The notes under the pieces are model-generated. The model worked only from the letters and a program-made list of their open reading frames with translations, was not told where the DNA came from and made no database searches. 64,000 nt of DNA from Topomyia yanbarensis (taxonomy: Eukaryota; Arthropoda; Insecta; Diptera; Culicidae): positions 2,384,501 through 2,448,500 of the forward strand of contig NC_080671.1 of assembly GCF_030247195.1 (NCBI RefSeq), read 5' to 3'. The position numbers were made by a program, and so were the translations under genes. Of the stretch, positions 51,210-63,829 are shown one piece after another. Positions within the stretch are counted from its first letter, which is position 1. Every line of letters begins with the position of its first letter.

Positions 51210-51355
51210 GTTTCCAGAGATGGACCACCTGAAACAGAATGGCAGAAATGGACCAACCGGGAAGAGCACCAACCCTTACGAGATGAAAGCAGTTCGACCT
51301 ATGCGCAGTAGGCTATGCACGAGAATGAGTGATGGCTTCATGAGTGACACGATCG
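51210..51355 (+). CDS. TOG gene linker exon
   Basis: Begins after TTTCAG at 51209 (alternatively at 51218 after TTTCCAG). Donor ATCG|GTAAGT, phase 1 out. Encodes a charged linker (HLKQNGRNGPTGKS, VRPMRSRLCTRMS). Preceded by an intron of about 60 nt. Confidence 0.65.
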
Positions 51356-51419
51356 GTAAGTGTTTTTAAAGCAAATACGCATACCTCTCAACCGATGCTT
51401 CACGAAAATTTCCTTTTAG

Positions 51420-51540
51420 CTAATGCCAACCGGGTTCTGCAAAGTGATTCCCGCCCATCGACAGATCCGGCGATCGATAATGGTGCGATAAGACAGTCAC
51501 GGAATGGAATGAGATTCTATAACCCCAATTTGATGAACAG
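51420..51540 (+). CDS. TOG gene linker exon, last visible
   Basis: Acceptor TTCCTTTTAG, donor AACAG|GTAAGT; phase 1 in, phase 2 out. Encodes a polar linker ending NGMRFYNPNLMN. Later exons are not found; the intron runs into transposable elements, so the gene probably continues past the window. Confidence 0.7.
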
Positions 51541-51805
51541 GTAAGTCCTGAGTGGTAGATAGTAGTAGTGAATCCGAAAAAAACATTCGCGAATCATCAA
51601 ACTAACATGAGCTCTCTAATGGCATCTACTGAATAACCGAAAGACCGTTTCATATCGTAGCTGAGGATATCTCCCTGGAATGCCTTTCCCCGATAGAACT
51701 TTCATCTTTGTTTCTCTGAAATTGCCACTGAAACTACGTGCATCCTTTATATGACGAATGGCTCGGTTAAGATTATCACCAATTTATGCAATTTCTTCCG
51801 ATGTT

Positions 51806-53142
51806 GGGGAATTATGGTTAAAACCGACACCTTAAGCTTAACACTTTTTCTAAGTTGCCACAAAACCAATAAAATTATAATTTTAATGCACAATTCTTCT
51901 TCAGAAAATTCTTAACAAGACTTAATTTTTTCAGCGCTTCGAAAAATTAATTTCATTAAAAATTATTGGTTGTAAAACTTGGAAAACAAAGTGACTTTTT
52001 GTAGGCACTGCGGGTAAAACCGACACCCTATAGGGGTAAGATCGACACCCCCTTTAATTTATTTTCTCTCCACTTTATTAAAATCTTTATCTTTATTAAA
52101 AATTAGATATATGCGTGATTAATAAAGTGTGAGTATGTATGATGCAAAATATGTGCTTTTTATTGCTTCATCATGTAGTGAGGGGAAGATAGTTCGAAAG
52201 CGTAGTACTAGAAATAAGAGTATTTTATGCTATAGGATTATTTATTGATATGAGTATTTCCAAATAATCCTTGCGCACATCATTGCAACTTCCAGTGTCA
52301 TTTTATTTCGTAAGAGAAGATTTGCAAGCGTTCTACGTTCTGCTAATTGGATTCATTCACTTATAAGTGACACACACACATTTCTTAGTAAAACTATCTT
52401 TTTCAGATTTGATTTTTCGGACTCTGATTATCAACGATCTATTGGGGTATACATAATATCATTGTCTCATTGTGATAAAGTTCGTCTATGACAAACCAAG
52501 AAAACACTAGAAATTCGGTTTGATGAGCTTTTTGGAGAAATAGCAAAAGCTTCGATAGAATTAGATAAGCAAAAATTCCAATTTTTGATTTTTAAAGAGA
52601 CTTATAAGAAATAAACACAATAAAAGTATTTCTGTGTATTTCAGCTATTACTATAGTGTGCTAATAGTGTAATTGAAGTGTCACAAAGATCCCCAGCCTT
52701 TTGTAATGAATCGCAAGTAAACACAACCATCTTAACAGTGTGTCGGTTTTACCCTAAGCAAAGGGTGTCGGTTTTACCCCAACAGCGCACATTTTTTTAT
52801 AAAAGCAATTAAAAATATTGAATTTCTCAAACTCGTCTTCAATGCATCTAATTGATCATAGGAAAGGCCGATAATAATAGGTACAGAAAAATGGGGTGAT
52901 TTGAAAAGCTTTTGTTCGGTTAAAACCTTAAAATCTATCAACGAAATTTTACATCCAGACGAGTATGAACGCTGCTGTCGTATGTTTTGTTTATTTTTCT
53001 GATATTCGGCGCACTAACGTAAATCCAATTTTTATTCAAATGCTCTAGATAAACGTACTAATAATAATGTATCATTATGAAATGAATAAAAATTTGATTT
53101 CTAGGCAAAGTTGTGGGGTGTCGGTTTTTCCCACAATTCCCC
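51806..53142. mobile_element. 1.3 kb TIR element, non-autonomous
   Basis: Left terminus GGGGAATTATGG then AAAACCGACACC; right terminus is the inverse (GGTGTCGGTTTTTCCC ... AATTCCCC). Internal copies of the GGTGTCGGTTTTACC motif occur near 52013-52050 (one orientation) and twice near 52740-52780 (the other). No transposase ORF. Confidence 0.7.
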
Positions 53143-54103
53143 TTCGGCTATTGTAATAATTACGACCGAAACTTTTTTTTACTCAATTCGTTTATTTGAT
53201 AAGGCACGTTTGCGTTAGCTTAAAGGTGCCTTTTTTTGTTTGTTTTACATTTCGAATTGTTTAAAACTAGGAGGTTACACATTTAATATAATTTTGTTTT
53301 ATAAAATGAAACTAAAGAAATTTTACAGCTAACTTATACATATACAAGAGGGGAATATAATATTCGTAAGATTAGGGGGGGGGGGGTCATTTTGTGTGTT
53401 CTTTGTATAGTAAGCAATTAAATATTAACTAAGCGGAACATTTTACAAGCTTATTAACTAGGAGTGGTTCAATTTTATTAAGATTGGATGGGATTAATTA
53501 GGAATATTTTTAAGTATTGGTACTGTTGGGCATTTCTTAACGAGATTAAATATTGATCAACTAAGACTAGAAGATAGGGGGGCATCTAATTTTTGGGAAG
53601 ATATTCAAGGGGGGGGGGGGGGGGGTGAAGTCCTACATCTGTGTATCAGAGACATGGGAGAGAGGGTGGACAAGACTGACAGAGAGGGGGGAATATAAAC
53701 TTTCAGTTTCCGGTATCTTGAATCAACGGCCAGGATTACAGATTCGGACGGATGCATCATGTATTGGGACGCCGGGCGGTCTTCCTCGAGCCGGCAGGGG
53801 TTCCTCCAGACGATTTCGTAGTACGACTCAGATGCGGATCGGCAACAAACCGCGTTGCGCGTGTGATGTTGTACTGTAGGTCTCGTGTTGTTGGGACATT
53901 CGACAGATGTTTTGTCTCGTCTTGGAGTCGCATCAGACCATCGTTGGAGTACGATAGGCGGAAGAGGGCACTTCTGGGAATGATAAGAGATGATAGGGGC
54001 AGTTAAAGCGTGTAGTGATTGGACATGAGCCGATACATCACGCGAATGAAATCCCGACCCACATCTATCCCCCTGAACCAAGGTTTCGTTGATACCTTAG
54101 GGA

Positions 54104-55000
54104 TTATCGAATGTAGCAACCTTCCCAGTTCACCATTGCTCCATGAAGTTTGCCAACTTTCGAGAGTTCTCTGATGAGAAATACTGAAAAATTCGCTGAA
54201 GCTGGTCTTTCATATATATCACCTTGTAAAGCGTCCGCCTTAGCTAAAGAGTCCGCTTCTTCATTACCTGGAATGGAGCAATGCGAGGGAACCCAAACTA
54301 AGGTAATCTTGTACGATCTTACAGACAAAGCATGCAGGCGCTCCCAGATTTTCCCCAGAAAATATGGAATGTGCTTTCTAGGTTTCATTGAACGGAGAGC
54401 CTCGATTGAGCTGAGGCTATCCGAGACAATAAAGTAATGATCGGTGGGCAAAGTATCAATGATTCCAAGGGTACACTGAATAGCAGCAAGTTCTGCGACG
54501 TAAACTGAAGCAGGATCATTGAGTTTGAATGAGGCGGTGAGGTTTTGATTGAATATACCGAAGCCAGTGGAGCCGTCGAGGCTTGACCCGTCGGTGTAAA
54601 ACATCTTGTTGCAGTCGACTTCTCGAAATTTACTATGAAAGATGCTTGGGATCACTTGCGGGCGTATGTGATCCGGGATTCCACGAATCTCGTCTTTCAT
54701 GGATGTGTCGAAGAATGCAGTTGAATCAGAAGCATGAAAGAGATTGACACGGTTGGGATAGTATGAAGAAGGATTGATATTTTGTGCCATGTAATCGAAG
54801 TACAAGGACATAAATCGGGTTTGAGAATTGAGCTCGATAAGCCTTTCGAAATTTGCAATTACTAACGGGTTCAAGATATCGCATCGGATGAGCAATCGAT
54901 ATGAGAGTTCCCAAAATCGATTTTTCAGCGGAAGGACGCCCTCCAGCACTTCTAAACTCACCGTATGTGTCGAGTGCATGCAACCCAAAGCAATACGCAA
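54104..55000 (-). pseudogene. I-clade LINE RNase H region
   Basis: A 298-codon open segment with an intact RNase H core: FYTDGSSLDGSTGFG (Asp), VYVAELAAIQ (Glu), IVSDSLSSIEAL (Asp) and LVWVPSHCSIPGNEEAD (His, Asp). The four acidic residues are present, but upstream RT and downstream tail are in other frames. Confidence 0.85.
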
Positions 55001-55006
55001 ACAACA

Positions 55007-56030
55007 TTATTGGATTCGCTCCAGTTTGATGAAATGTATGTTTGCAGCGGAGCGGAAACAGAAACTCCCGTACTCCATCACCGACAATATTGTTGTTTGG
55101 TACAGCCTGATCAGGTCTCCTGGGTGGGCACCCCACCATGTTCCGGTTATTGTACGGAGAAAGTTGATCCTTTGTTGGCACTTCTGTTTCAGATACCTAA
55201 TGTGACATCCCCAGGTTCCTTTAGGGTCGAACAAGACCCCGAGATATTTGAAAGTTGAAACCTGAGCAATAGTTTGACCCATTAATTGAAGCTGTAGTTG
55301 CGCTGGTTCACGCTTTCTTGAAAATACGACTAGCTCAGTTTTCTCCATGGAGAACTCGATACCCAGCTGGAGAGCCCAAGCAGACAAATTGTCCAAGGTA
55401 TCTTGCAGTGGTTCTTGCAGATCGACGGCTTTGAGACCTGTAATAGAGACCACACCGTCATCTGCAGGCTGCCAATGTCATTCACATAAAAGTTATAGAG
55501 AAGGGGGCTTAGACATGAGCCCTGGGGAAGACCCATGTAGCTAATTCGTGATGTCGATAAATCACCATGCGAAAAATGCATATGTTTTTCGGACAGCAAG
55601 TTTAGCAAAAAGTTGTTTAGAGTCGGTGAAAGACCATGCTGGTGCAGCTTCTTAGAAAGAATTGTGATAGAAACTGAATCAAAAGCCCCCTTTATATATA
55701 GGAAAACTGATGCCATCTGCTCTTTGCTACCATTTGAATTTCTGTTGAGAGCAACGCAAGACAGTCGTTCGTCCCTTTGCCTTTGAGGAAGCCAAATTGT
55801 GTATCTGACAGTAAGCCATTTGCTTCAACCCAATTGTCGAGGCGAAACAAGATCATTTTCTCGAACAACTTTCGGATACAGTACAGCATCGCAATCGGTC
55901 GATACGAATTGTGGTCGGAGGCTGGTTTTCCTGGTTTTTGACTGGCGATGACCTTCACTTGCCTCCAGCCATGAGGGACAATATTACCCTCAAGAAACTT
56001 ATTAAATAACATCAACAAGTCTCTTGGCAA
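55007..56030 (-). pseudogene. I-clade LINE reverse transcriptase, frameshifted
   Basis: Three overlapping frames give, in order, PHGWRQVKVIASQKPGK and SYRPIAMLYCIRKLFEKM (fingers), AFDSVSITILSKKL and GLPQGSCLSPLLYNFYVND (palm) and LGIEFSMEKTELVVFSRKR with FKYLGVLFDPKGTW (thumb). The catalytic YADD-type box falls in the junction near 55450 and is disrupted. Frame changes at about 55700 and 55450. Confidence 0.8.
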
Positions 56031-56045
56031 AGTCTGGCAGATTCT

Positions 56046-57340
56046 TTAACAAGTTAAATTTGATTCTGTCTGGCCCTGGGGCTTTTTTGTTACATGACAA
56101 GAGAGCAAGTTAGAACTCCACCATCGAAAACGGTGTTTCGTTCGCGTTATCGTGAGGGGACGCGGCGCGGTAGATCTTCTGAGCCGGGGCGGAATCCGGA
56201 CAAACCTTCTTGGCAAAATCGAATATCCAACGGATTGAATATTCCACGCTCTCGTTAGTACTGTTGCGGTTTCGTAAACGCCGTACTCCAAAGAGTGCTC
56301 ATCGATGTTTCTCTCGTTAGTCCGTCGATGAACCGGCGCCAGTAGCTACGTTTTTTGGCTTTCATCAAAGTCTCATGCGCGTTTCCGCCCTCGCGTACTG
56401 TTGGTAGCTAGCTGGCAGCCCGTCGTCCCGGAAGATCTTATACGCAGCGGCCTTCTCCGCGTACACGTCTGAGCACTCTTTGTCCCACCATGGATTGGGA
56501 GGACGCCCACGTGAGTTGAGCTTGAATCGCGGTATCGAGAATCAAGTCAGCCAGGAACCCGTACTCTTCCTCCGGAGGAATCTCTTGAGTGCACTCGATT
56601 TCGTCGGATATCGCAGACGCGTAGCTCTTCCAATCAATATTTCGTGTGAGGTCATGCGAAACATTGATTGTATTCGGTGGCCCTGAACCGTTAGTAATAT
56701 TAATTACGATTGGCAGATGGTCGCTGCCGTGGGGATCAGAGACTACCTTCTACATGCAATCTAACCGCAGCGATGTCGAGCAGAAGGACAGGTCTAAGGC
56801 GCTCGGACGCGCTGGAGAGGCAGAAATCCGTGTCATTTCACCCGTATTCAAAATGGTCATATTGAAGGTGTCGCAAAGCTCATGGAGTAGAGTAGATCGA
56901 TTATCGTCATGAAGACAACCCCATGCCGTACCGTGGCAGTTGAAGTCACCTAAAACTAGCCTCGATGCGGGGAGGAGTTCCGCAATATCGCAAAGCCGTC
57001 GGTGGCTAACTGAGGCTCTAATTCTGGTTTAGTAAGCGACAACTACAATGCCTGGTGTCGAGGGGAGGTCGATTCGATTGAAAGAATAGCACTTTTTGAT
57101 CCCCAAAAGTACTCCTCCGTAAGAGTCTTCTCGATCCAAGCGAATAATATTAAAATCGTGGAAGTGTAGGGTTATTTCTGAAGTGAGCCATGTCTCGCAT
57201 AGGGCAAATGCATCGCATTTCAAATTATTTAGTAAGATTTTAAACGAATCGATTTTCGGGATAATGCTTCTGCAATTCAACTGTAGAACAGTGATTAAAT
57301 CCGTGACCTCGTTCGATGAATTAGCCATCGAAGGATACAA
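56046..57340 (-). pseudogene. I-clade LINE ORF2 N-terminus, endonuclease, broken
   Basis: The ORF2 start region at 57340-57029 reads VLQLNCRSIIPKIDSF and ALCETWLT, the Asn and Glu motifs of APE endonucleases. Further pieces to 56046 lie in several frames (for example KECSDVYAEKA-like and YWRRFIDGLTRETS between 56460 and 56290). No continuous frame. Confidence 0.7.
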
Positions 57341-57502
57341 TCGCTGAAAGAAGGGGCCATTTCGCAGTGAACTGCATCAAAAATGTTTTTACTGCGAGGA
57401 GAGAAAGCTTATCAAGGTGCTTTTAAGGGGGTCAGAAATATTTAAAGCTGTAAGAATACGGTCCACAATGTCAGAGAAATTTATTAAGCCAGCGCTGTTT
57501 TC

Positions 57503-57910
57503 TTATTCTGGCTGAGATATGGGAACACTTGGGGTTTTTGATGTTCCTGGAAGTGCTGGGAGCTCCTTTTCTGAGCTCAGGTTACTGAGACCGGGAGCGA
57601 CTTGCTTCGGTTTTGCACCAGTACTTCCATGAGTAGTTATTTTAGGGGCCCCATGAAGAGACACCTTCTGGCCTTTACGACGAAGCTTGGAAAAGGAAAT
57701 GTTCTTCCTTTTTCTACTACTTCTAGGCACAGCAGAAGATGTTCCCTCCTGGGGTTCATCACAGTCGCCTTCGTCAGTAGACAAGTTGGTAAAGATGTTC
57801 GTAGAGACAGGTGGCGTAGCTATCTTAAGCATTTCTGCAAAAGATCGCTTAGAGCGTCTCTGAAGGGAACGCTTAAGATTCTCCTCGCGCTGTTTGTACG
57901 CGGGACATGA
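57503..57910 (-). pseudogene. I-clade LINE ORF1 (gag-like), C-terminal part
   Basis: A basic, Ser/Pro-rich 109-codon segment (SSRKRKNISFSKLRRKG) directly upstream of the LINE ORF2, the position of ORF1. No zinc knuckle is visible, so the N-terminal part is missing. Sequence similarity to the LINE is lost beyond about 57910. Confidence 0.5.
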
Positions 57911-58112
57911 AGGAAAATTTTGCTGTATAAAATACAGTAATCGAACAAAAAAAATTGAAATTGATGCACGTAGAAATGTTTACGCCCTTTCAAAAAATTG
58001 CTCTTGAGTCAAAATAATCTTACTGATTGTGGAAAATGTGTAGTCTCCCATGCCGATGAAATGTGTAAAGTTTCATAGGAATCCAAGATTTTTAATTAAT
58101 TTCGGAAGGATC

Positions 58113-58565
58113 TTAGTGGAATTCCTCTTTTGTCACGCGCCGCGCTCTTTCAATATGCGAGGCGTTTATATGATGCCCATCATAACGCAATAAGCTGAAC
58201 GCGCTATTGAACGCATTCTTGACGTTTATCGTAATTGCGGCACAATATCGATTTCCTATTCTTTTCTGTTGGAACGCTGCATCAGCTCTCTCCATCACGG
58301 TCCGAATAGCACCCGCCGTAGACTTGCCTTTCCTGAATCGGAACTGAGTCTTCGACAACCCGTAATCGCTCCTCATAAATGTTGTCAGCCTTTTGAGGAT
58401 AATCCTCTCCAAGAGTTTACTGAGTGTATCCAGCAGGCGTACTGGCAGACATATATGACAATGGACCTTCGAAAGGTTTGCCTGGTTTCGATAGTAGCAC
58501 TAACTTGTGTATCTTCCATTTGCCAGGAAAGTGACCTTTGTTTAGAGCACTTTACTAAACAAATT
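58113..58565 (-). pseudogene. R1-like LINE reverse transcriptase scrap
   Basis: Minus strand, crossing a frame change near 58412: KLVLLSKPGKP, then ERIILKRLTTFMRSDYGLSK, QFRFRKGKSTAGAIRTVMER and ITINVKNAFNSA, the RT finger motifs of R1-type LINEs. It belongs to a different clade from the I-like LINE beside it. Breaks off at 58113. Confidence 0.75.
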
Positions 58566-58639
58566 CGGGAATACCTGTATTGCCACCCTTAAGAGGTTAC
58601 ACCACAGCAAAGCACGAAAAAATAGGCATGTTTGGAGAT

Positions 58640-59250
58640 TTTTTCTTGATACAGTAAAGAGGTGAATCGAGACCTTGTAAATGGGATTTATAACATAAGT
58701 AGTAAATCATACAAAATAATTTTTTCGAGCAATTTCGTCACAAGATGGCGGCTGTGCTGCATTTTTCCCCATGCAAGTTTTTTCGAAGGGCCGGAAATCT
58801 ATCTCCCGTAATTTTTGACATAGAGCCAAAAACTAAAGTTTTGTTGATTCCTTATGTCAATAGCAAGCGAAGCATGTAGGATGTTCTGATATTTTGATTT
58901 TACGCGAAGTGCGCTATTTCGCTATTATTTTGAGTGAAAAAACGCCGAAAATTTCACAAAGTTGTTAATTAAAAAAAATTAAGCAATAAAAAAATAAAAT
59001 CCTGCGTACGTCGCTGGAAAATTCAATTTTGAATAAACTTTGAAAATTTCAAAAATCATTTGTTCGAGTTACATTTCCGACCAGCTCAAAAAAGTGATTT
59101 CGAGAAAAGCCCGGTCAAAATTTTCACTACACAAGCGATATACATACAAATTTGAGCATTTATGTATTTTTTTTCGTTTTCTAAGTTTAGGGACATCATT
59201 TTTAAGATCCTAAAGCACATTTTAGACTAACAAATAGAAAATCATTTTTT
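58640..59250 (+). repeat. Dispersed non-coding repeat
   Basis: Its left part (GGGATTTATAACATAA, TCGTCACAAGATGG) matches 24560-24620 and its right part (GAGTTACATTTCCGACCAGCTC, AAAGCACATTTTAGAC) matches 26166-26450 in the same order. The element in the large intron may therefore be split by about 1.5 kb of other sequence. Confidence 0.5.
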
Positions 59251-59744
59251 ATAAATTCCAACTCTTGTATCACCTCGGCATTGCCACACTTTACTTCGCC
59301 AAACAGTGCAATTAGACAGCCTCGATTCTGTCAATGCCGTTCTGGTAGTACGGGTTTCAAACAACAGAACAATATTGTAGTTGTTGGGCGAACCAATGCG
59401 CAATAGAGAAATTTTAGACAGTATACGTCCCTAAAGATTCAGAAGATAAACCCAAGATATCGTGATACCTTATCCACGATGTGCATTATGTGATTTAATC
59501 GAAAGTGCATAAGAACACATTCTACATTATAATCAGTTGGTTTGAAATATAATAAATGGATTTTGCTTGCTGAGTGATGCTGTTTCCTCTGCGAACAATT
59601 CTGAATACACTAGACGATTGTACACATTTTACCGTGTGTTTAGAGTGTGTTAAAAACGCGATGACTTTTTGACACAGTGGATGATCGGTGCAGAATAATT
59701 TCCGCTCTCCCATGCCATTTTCACGTGACGCGGAACTGATGGTC

Positions 59745-60075
59745 GGGTTTCAATTTTTTCGAACCCGACCCCAACCCGAGAGCTTGAAAATTGAAAAACC
59801 CTAAATCGACCCTAGCCCGAAATCATAAAATTTGAAAAAACCCGAACCCGACCCGAGCCCGAACATTTTTAAATTAAAAAACCTGAACCGGACCCGAACC
59901 CGACAATGAAAATTGTCTAAAATCCGAACCCGACACGAACCCGAGAATTTCAAAATTTGAAAACCCAACCCGAACCAGAAAATTGAAAATTTGAGAAACC
60001 CGATCCGAGCTCGACTGTTTAATACGGAGAATCAACCAAAGATCCCGAAAAATTTTAATTTTAGGCACCCGAGCT
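59745..60075 (+). repeat. GC-rich minisatellite, block 1
   Basis: Irregular tandem units of CCCGAACCCGACCCGA alternating with AAAATTTGAAAA-type spacers, period about 40-45 bp, about seven units, increasingly degenerate to the right. Confidence 0.85.
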
Positions 60076-60835
60076 GGATCCTAAGCTCATCTAATTATAG
60101 AATCACTCGAACCTGAAGTAGCACCATTCGCGTCCAGTAATATCTGCCTATGGCAAAACGAAATACTGGTGAGTGGAATTCGCATTTATATTTACTTTTA
60201 TTAAGTGTCGAATTTGTAATGTTCTGAGACTTATAAATCGTCGATATCTTAACCGGAAAGTAGGATAAATCGGAGGTTAACTCATGGGAAAACAAAAAGC
60301 TTAATAATAACAGTTTAACCTTGCCCGTCGTACTTAACCAAAATTTCTAACTTGTTATCAGAAACCATTCCTGCAAGGCAGTTTTGTATAATTTATGACA
60401 TGTAATAAATATCTCTATGACAATTGGCAATTCGTATTCGCAGTTTACACGACGTCACCCACGTTACTGTTTGGTACGGTCAAACTTGTATCGAAGGGTA
60501 TCAATCAAGATTCTCTGACGCGTTTTTGATGTCCCATCATTAGCGTTAAGTTATTTTATACTTCAGATTATACGGCTAGCCCGCCAGTAGAGATGCTTCG
60601 ACATCTCCAATGGAGCTCTCGGAACGACTCCAAAGTTTTAAAAATCCGTTTATGGCTTCAACATAACACACAAGATTTTTGCGATCAATTCATCCTATAC
60701 CACCGATTTGATGTTATGTGGTGCTATTATACCATCACCATATTAGTGTCATGAACAACGAAACCTGGCGAAAGTGAAGCTAGGTTTAGCTCTGAGTGAA
60801 CAAAGACAGTCTCAGTACCATCAAATTTGTGAGTT

Positions 60836-61745
60836 CAAATCCTTGTTATTCCGTTACAGTTTATTTTAAATGCAAGCAGTTTTTATCATAAATCAATTTT
60901 TTTATTAAACTTCTGTTAAAGCAGGTACGACCTATTTGTTTAATTTGACCAACTCAACAGCGCTCGCTTAAAGTTTGTTTGGGGTACAAATGTACCCCAT
61001 AAAACTGTTTGCGTTAGTGTTTTGTCATCATTCGGAAAATTTATTATATCTTTTTTTTAAAGCAAAATATCGATACATAGTAAGCGAGAAACTTGTGTAA
61101 AATTGTATAAGTTCAAACTCTGCCGAATAATAGAATCTGTTATTTGATATAACAAAGCACTATAGCAAAGTAGCTAGAAAATGCGCTTTGATCGGTATCG
61201 TAACGCTTTTGCGCACGAATGTGGCAAAACACATTCGTGAATAAGATCTGTATATAGTATGCAGCCGAGGCTCTGGAACATACTTTATGTACACGTACAA
61301 TGCACCGGCTCTACCTGTTCCTTCCACGCCCTCTTGTTTCATCTCCGTCACTGCGTATTACTGTATTTTTACCGCTTGTATTGGTGTTTGGTGTTCAAAA
61401 AAGCATCGGAATAAATACACTTTTGACCGGTTTTTGAATAATTTTGTTCAAAAGGACATTTAATAATCTTTCCAACGCCGTATAGATGGTCAAAATCGGT
61501 TTGAAATTACCGGAGTTATATCAATATGAAGAAAAAAGCGAATTTTGACGTATTTTAAAGACTTGTTCTATACAAAATGAAATATTACACAATTAAATAG
61601 TCAAAACACGAATATTTTTAAACAGGTTACTGTACGAATGATTTTAGAATAAAACTATCCAATTTAATTATAAATTTAATAAAAATTAGACATATTAGAG
61701 CGATTTTTGTTTTGGGATACGAATGTACCCAACAAAACCGATCAC
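60836..61745 (-). mobile_element. ~1 kb TIR element, inverted copy
   Basis: Inverse of 26821-27820: the motif near 61705-61740 (GGGATACGAATGTACCC) matches the left terminus and 60978-61015 the internal terminus-like motif. The far end is diverged and not resolved. The ORF at 61160-61351 is not conserved between copies. Confidence 0.65.
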
Positions 61746-62139
61746 ATAGAGAAAAAGTCGCCGCGGTTTAAGTATCGGTTTTAATGTACCTGTCGAAATT
61801 TATATTCCATAATAGAAAGTTGAACCGATATTTTGCAATAAATTCGTGATGACTTGGTTTATTGCTAATTATCATGAAAAATAAATCGCAAAGAGATTTA
61901 AGATGTGAAACACGTATTGTTGAATGCTCTCTGTTCGTTTAAAAAATTAAATAATTCAGGCAATTTGCGAATTTGAATTATCGGAATTTTAGGCAAGAAT
62001 GAAAAAATACAATATTTGAGCACCAGCAGTTGTATGTGTCATCCATTCGTATCACGAAGTATAATTCACTACTACAAAAAGAGACTGCGTTTTGGGTACA
62101 GGCGCAAACAGCGTCAAGAAATGGTTGGGTTGTTTTGTT

Positions 62140-62258
62140 CAAAACCCGAACCCGATCCGACCCCAATAATTTGTAATTTGAAAAACCCGAACCCGACCCG
62201 AGCCCGAAAGCTCAAAATTTCAAAAACCCGGACCCGACCCGAACCCGAGAATTTCAAG
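62140..62258 (+). repeat. GC-rich minisatellite, block 2
   Basis: Two to three units of the same CCCGAACCCGACCCGA / AAAATTTCAAAA pattern in the same orientation as block 1, about 2.1 kb away. Confidence 0.85.
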
Positions 62259-63829
62259 TTACTGAGTAACAGTTTGTGGAATTTAGGTACAATTTACTTA
62301 GGCATCCAGAAATGTGCACAAACTATGAAGTGGGTATAGTAATTCTATCTAAATTAGGAATCAATTATGACTAACTTGTACATGGGAGTGAATACATGTT
62401 ATAGAGATTTCCACCTATTAATTTGTAAATAATTCCTTCTGTATGGGTACAACGCTAGTACCAATTCACTAGGTACATCCTGTTTACTGTGTATAACATT
62501 TTTATTACTGACGTACATACCAAATGTAGGAAATCATATGACAGAATGATTCCACTAGCACCGTCTATGGAGAAAAACTGCGACTTTTCTATCACAACAA
62601 GCAACCGTACAAAATATCTCTACTCAACCATTTGAAAAATTTATCTGTTATGAAAATATGATGTCTGTCTGCAAATTGAATTGTAATTACCGTGTCAGAG
62701 TCGGCAATTTCCAATACCTAATAGTGGTGCCGGAACTAACGCGCGCTGATTCTCGTATTGCTAACATATTCTATTTCATATTGTCGTGTTTCAGTCAGAA
62801 TAGGTATTTATGATACTCTAGTGTTCCACGCCATGCTGCTAAGCTATAGTGGAAATACCATTTACAAGCAAATCACGCTATCAACTTCAACCTTTAGAAT
62901 GCTTGAACCCGCAGCTGTTGGTCAGTCAATTAGTTAGCCATAATTGTATGTAGGTATGTGTGCACCACCGCTAAAAATGGGGTTACCGAATTCTCCACCC
63001 AAGGGTGTCCTTGAGAATACTTTGGCGGGTGTTAACCAGACGTGGTTTGTGAAGGAAAAATGCTTGGCTGTATATTCCTACTGGTGGTGACTGAGGGAAT
63101 CCATCATTAATCATACGCTTTACGAAGGTCAGAATGTTCTAGACTATGAGGTAGAGGAAAAGTTGAAAATCACGGGGTGTCGAAAAAAAGTTAAAATGTC
63201 TGTATCATGCTATGCTATTAAGTGTGCGTTGACGTCATTTTTTTCTTTTTGTGGTCAGAGCCCCTTCGGAAGACTTTAATATTTAAGATCCTGGGAAAAG
63301 CTTGTGATGGGCTTGTGACGGTGAGCCATTAAGTTTTTATGCCTAAAGGTTTATAAAGTAGAGCATCCAAATTCTGGTGATCCTTGTATTCTGACAGCCC
63401 AATGTCGCGTGCTCCGGAGAGTAGATGGAATCGATGGGATACCCTGATGACAGACTCATATTATTATTCAGTTAGCTCCATGCCAATGCAGTGTTCTATG
63501 GTTGTTTGTTCATTACACATTATTCATTTCGCACATACAAAATCAAAAAACTTTGGTTGAACATGGGTATGTATAAAGTTCGTGTTAGTATGCATAGAAA
63601 AAAATGTACTCAGCTTTTCTCCGTTTTTTGAATTTTAATGTAATCCTATTGATAGTTATTTTATTTTATTTAATATAACCTTTTTTACAACAAATTCCGA
63701 AAAGTCAGGTAGCGGAAAGATCTTTCATACTGATGGATCAAACCTCCAAGGGACTTCGGTATTTTCAACCAAAAGTTCATCGCGTTCAACAAACTCAGTG
63801 ATCCTACTTCAGTCATAATGCTTTTATTA
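62259..63829 (+). other. Non-coding, no features seen
   Basis: AT-rich sequence; nothing recognised on either strand. Confidence 0.4.

Larger units (their letters stand above)
53171..57910 (-). mobile_element. I-clade LINE, near full length but decayed
   Basis: In minus-strand order: ORF1 C-terminal part (57832-57503), endonuclease start (57340), RT (56030-55007), RNase H (55000-54104), C-terminal tail in broken frames (to about 53640) and a 3' UTR ending in AAAAAAAA near 53171. APE endonuclease plus RNase H indicates the I clade. G17-19 runs at 53370 and 53610 lie in the 3' region. It abuts the TIR element at 53142. Confidence 0.8.

Noticed and set aside
61160..61351. 63-residue minus-strand ORF
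   Set aside because: Within a TIR-element copy and not preserved in the homologous copy at 26821-27820.
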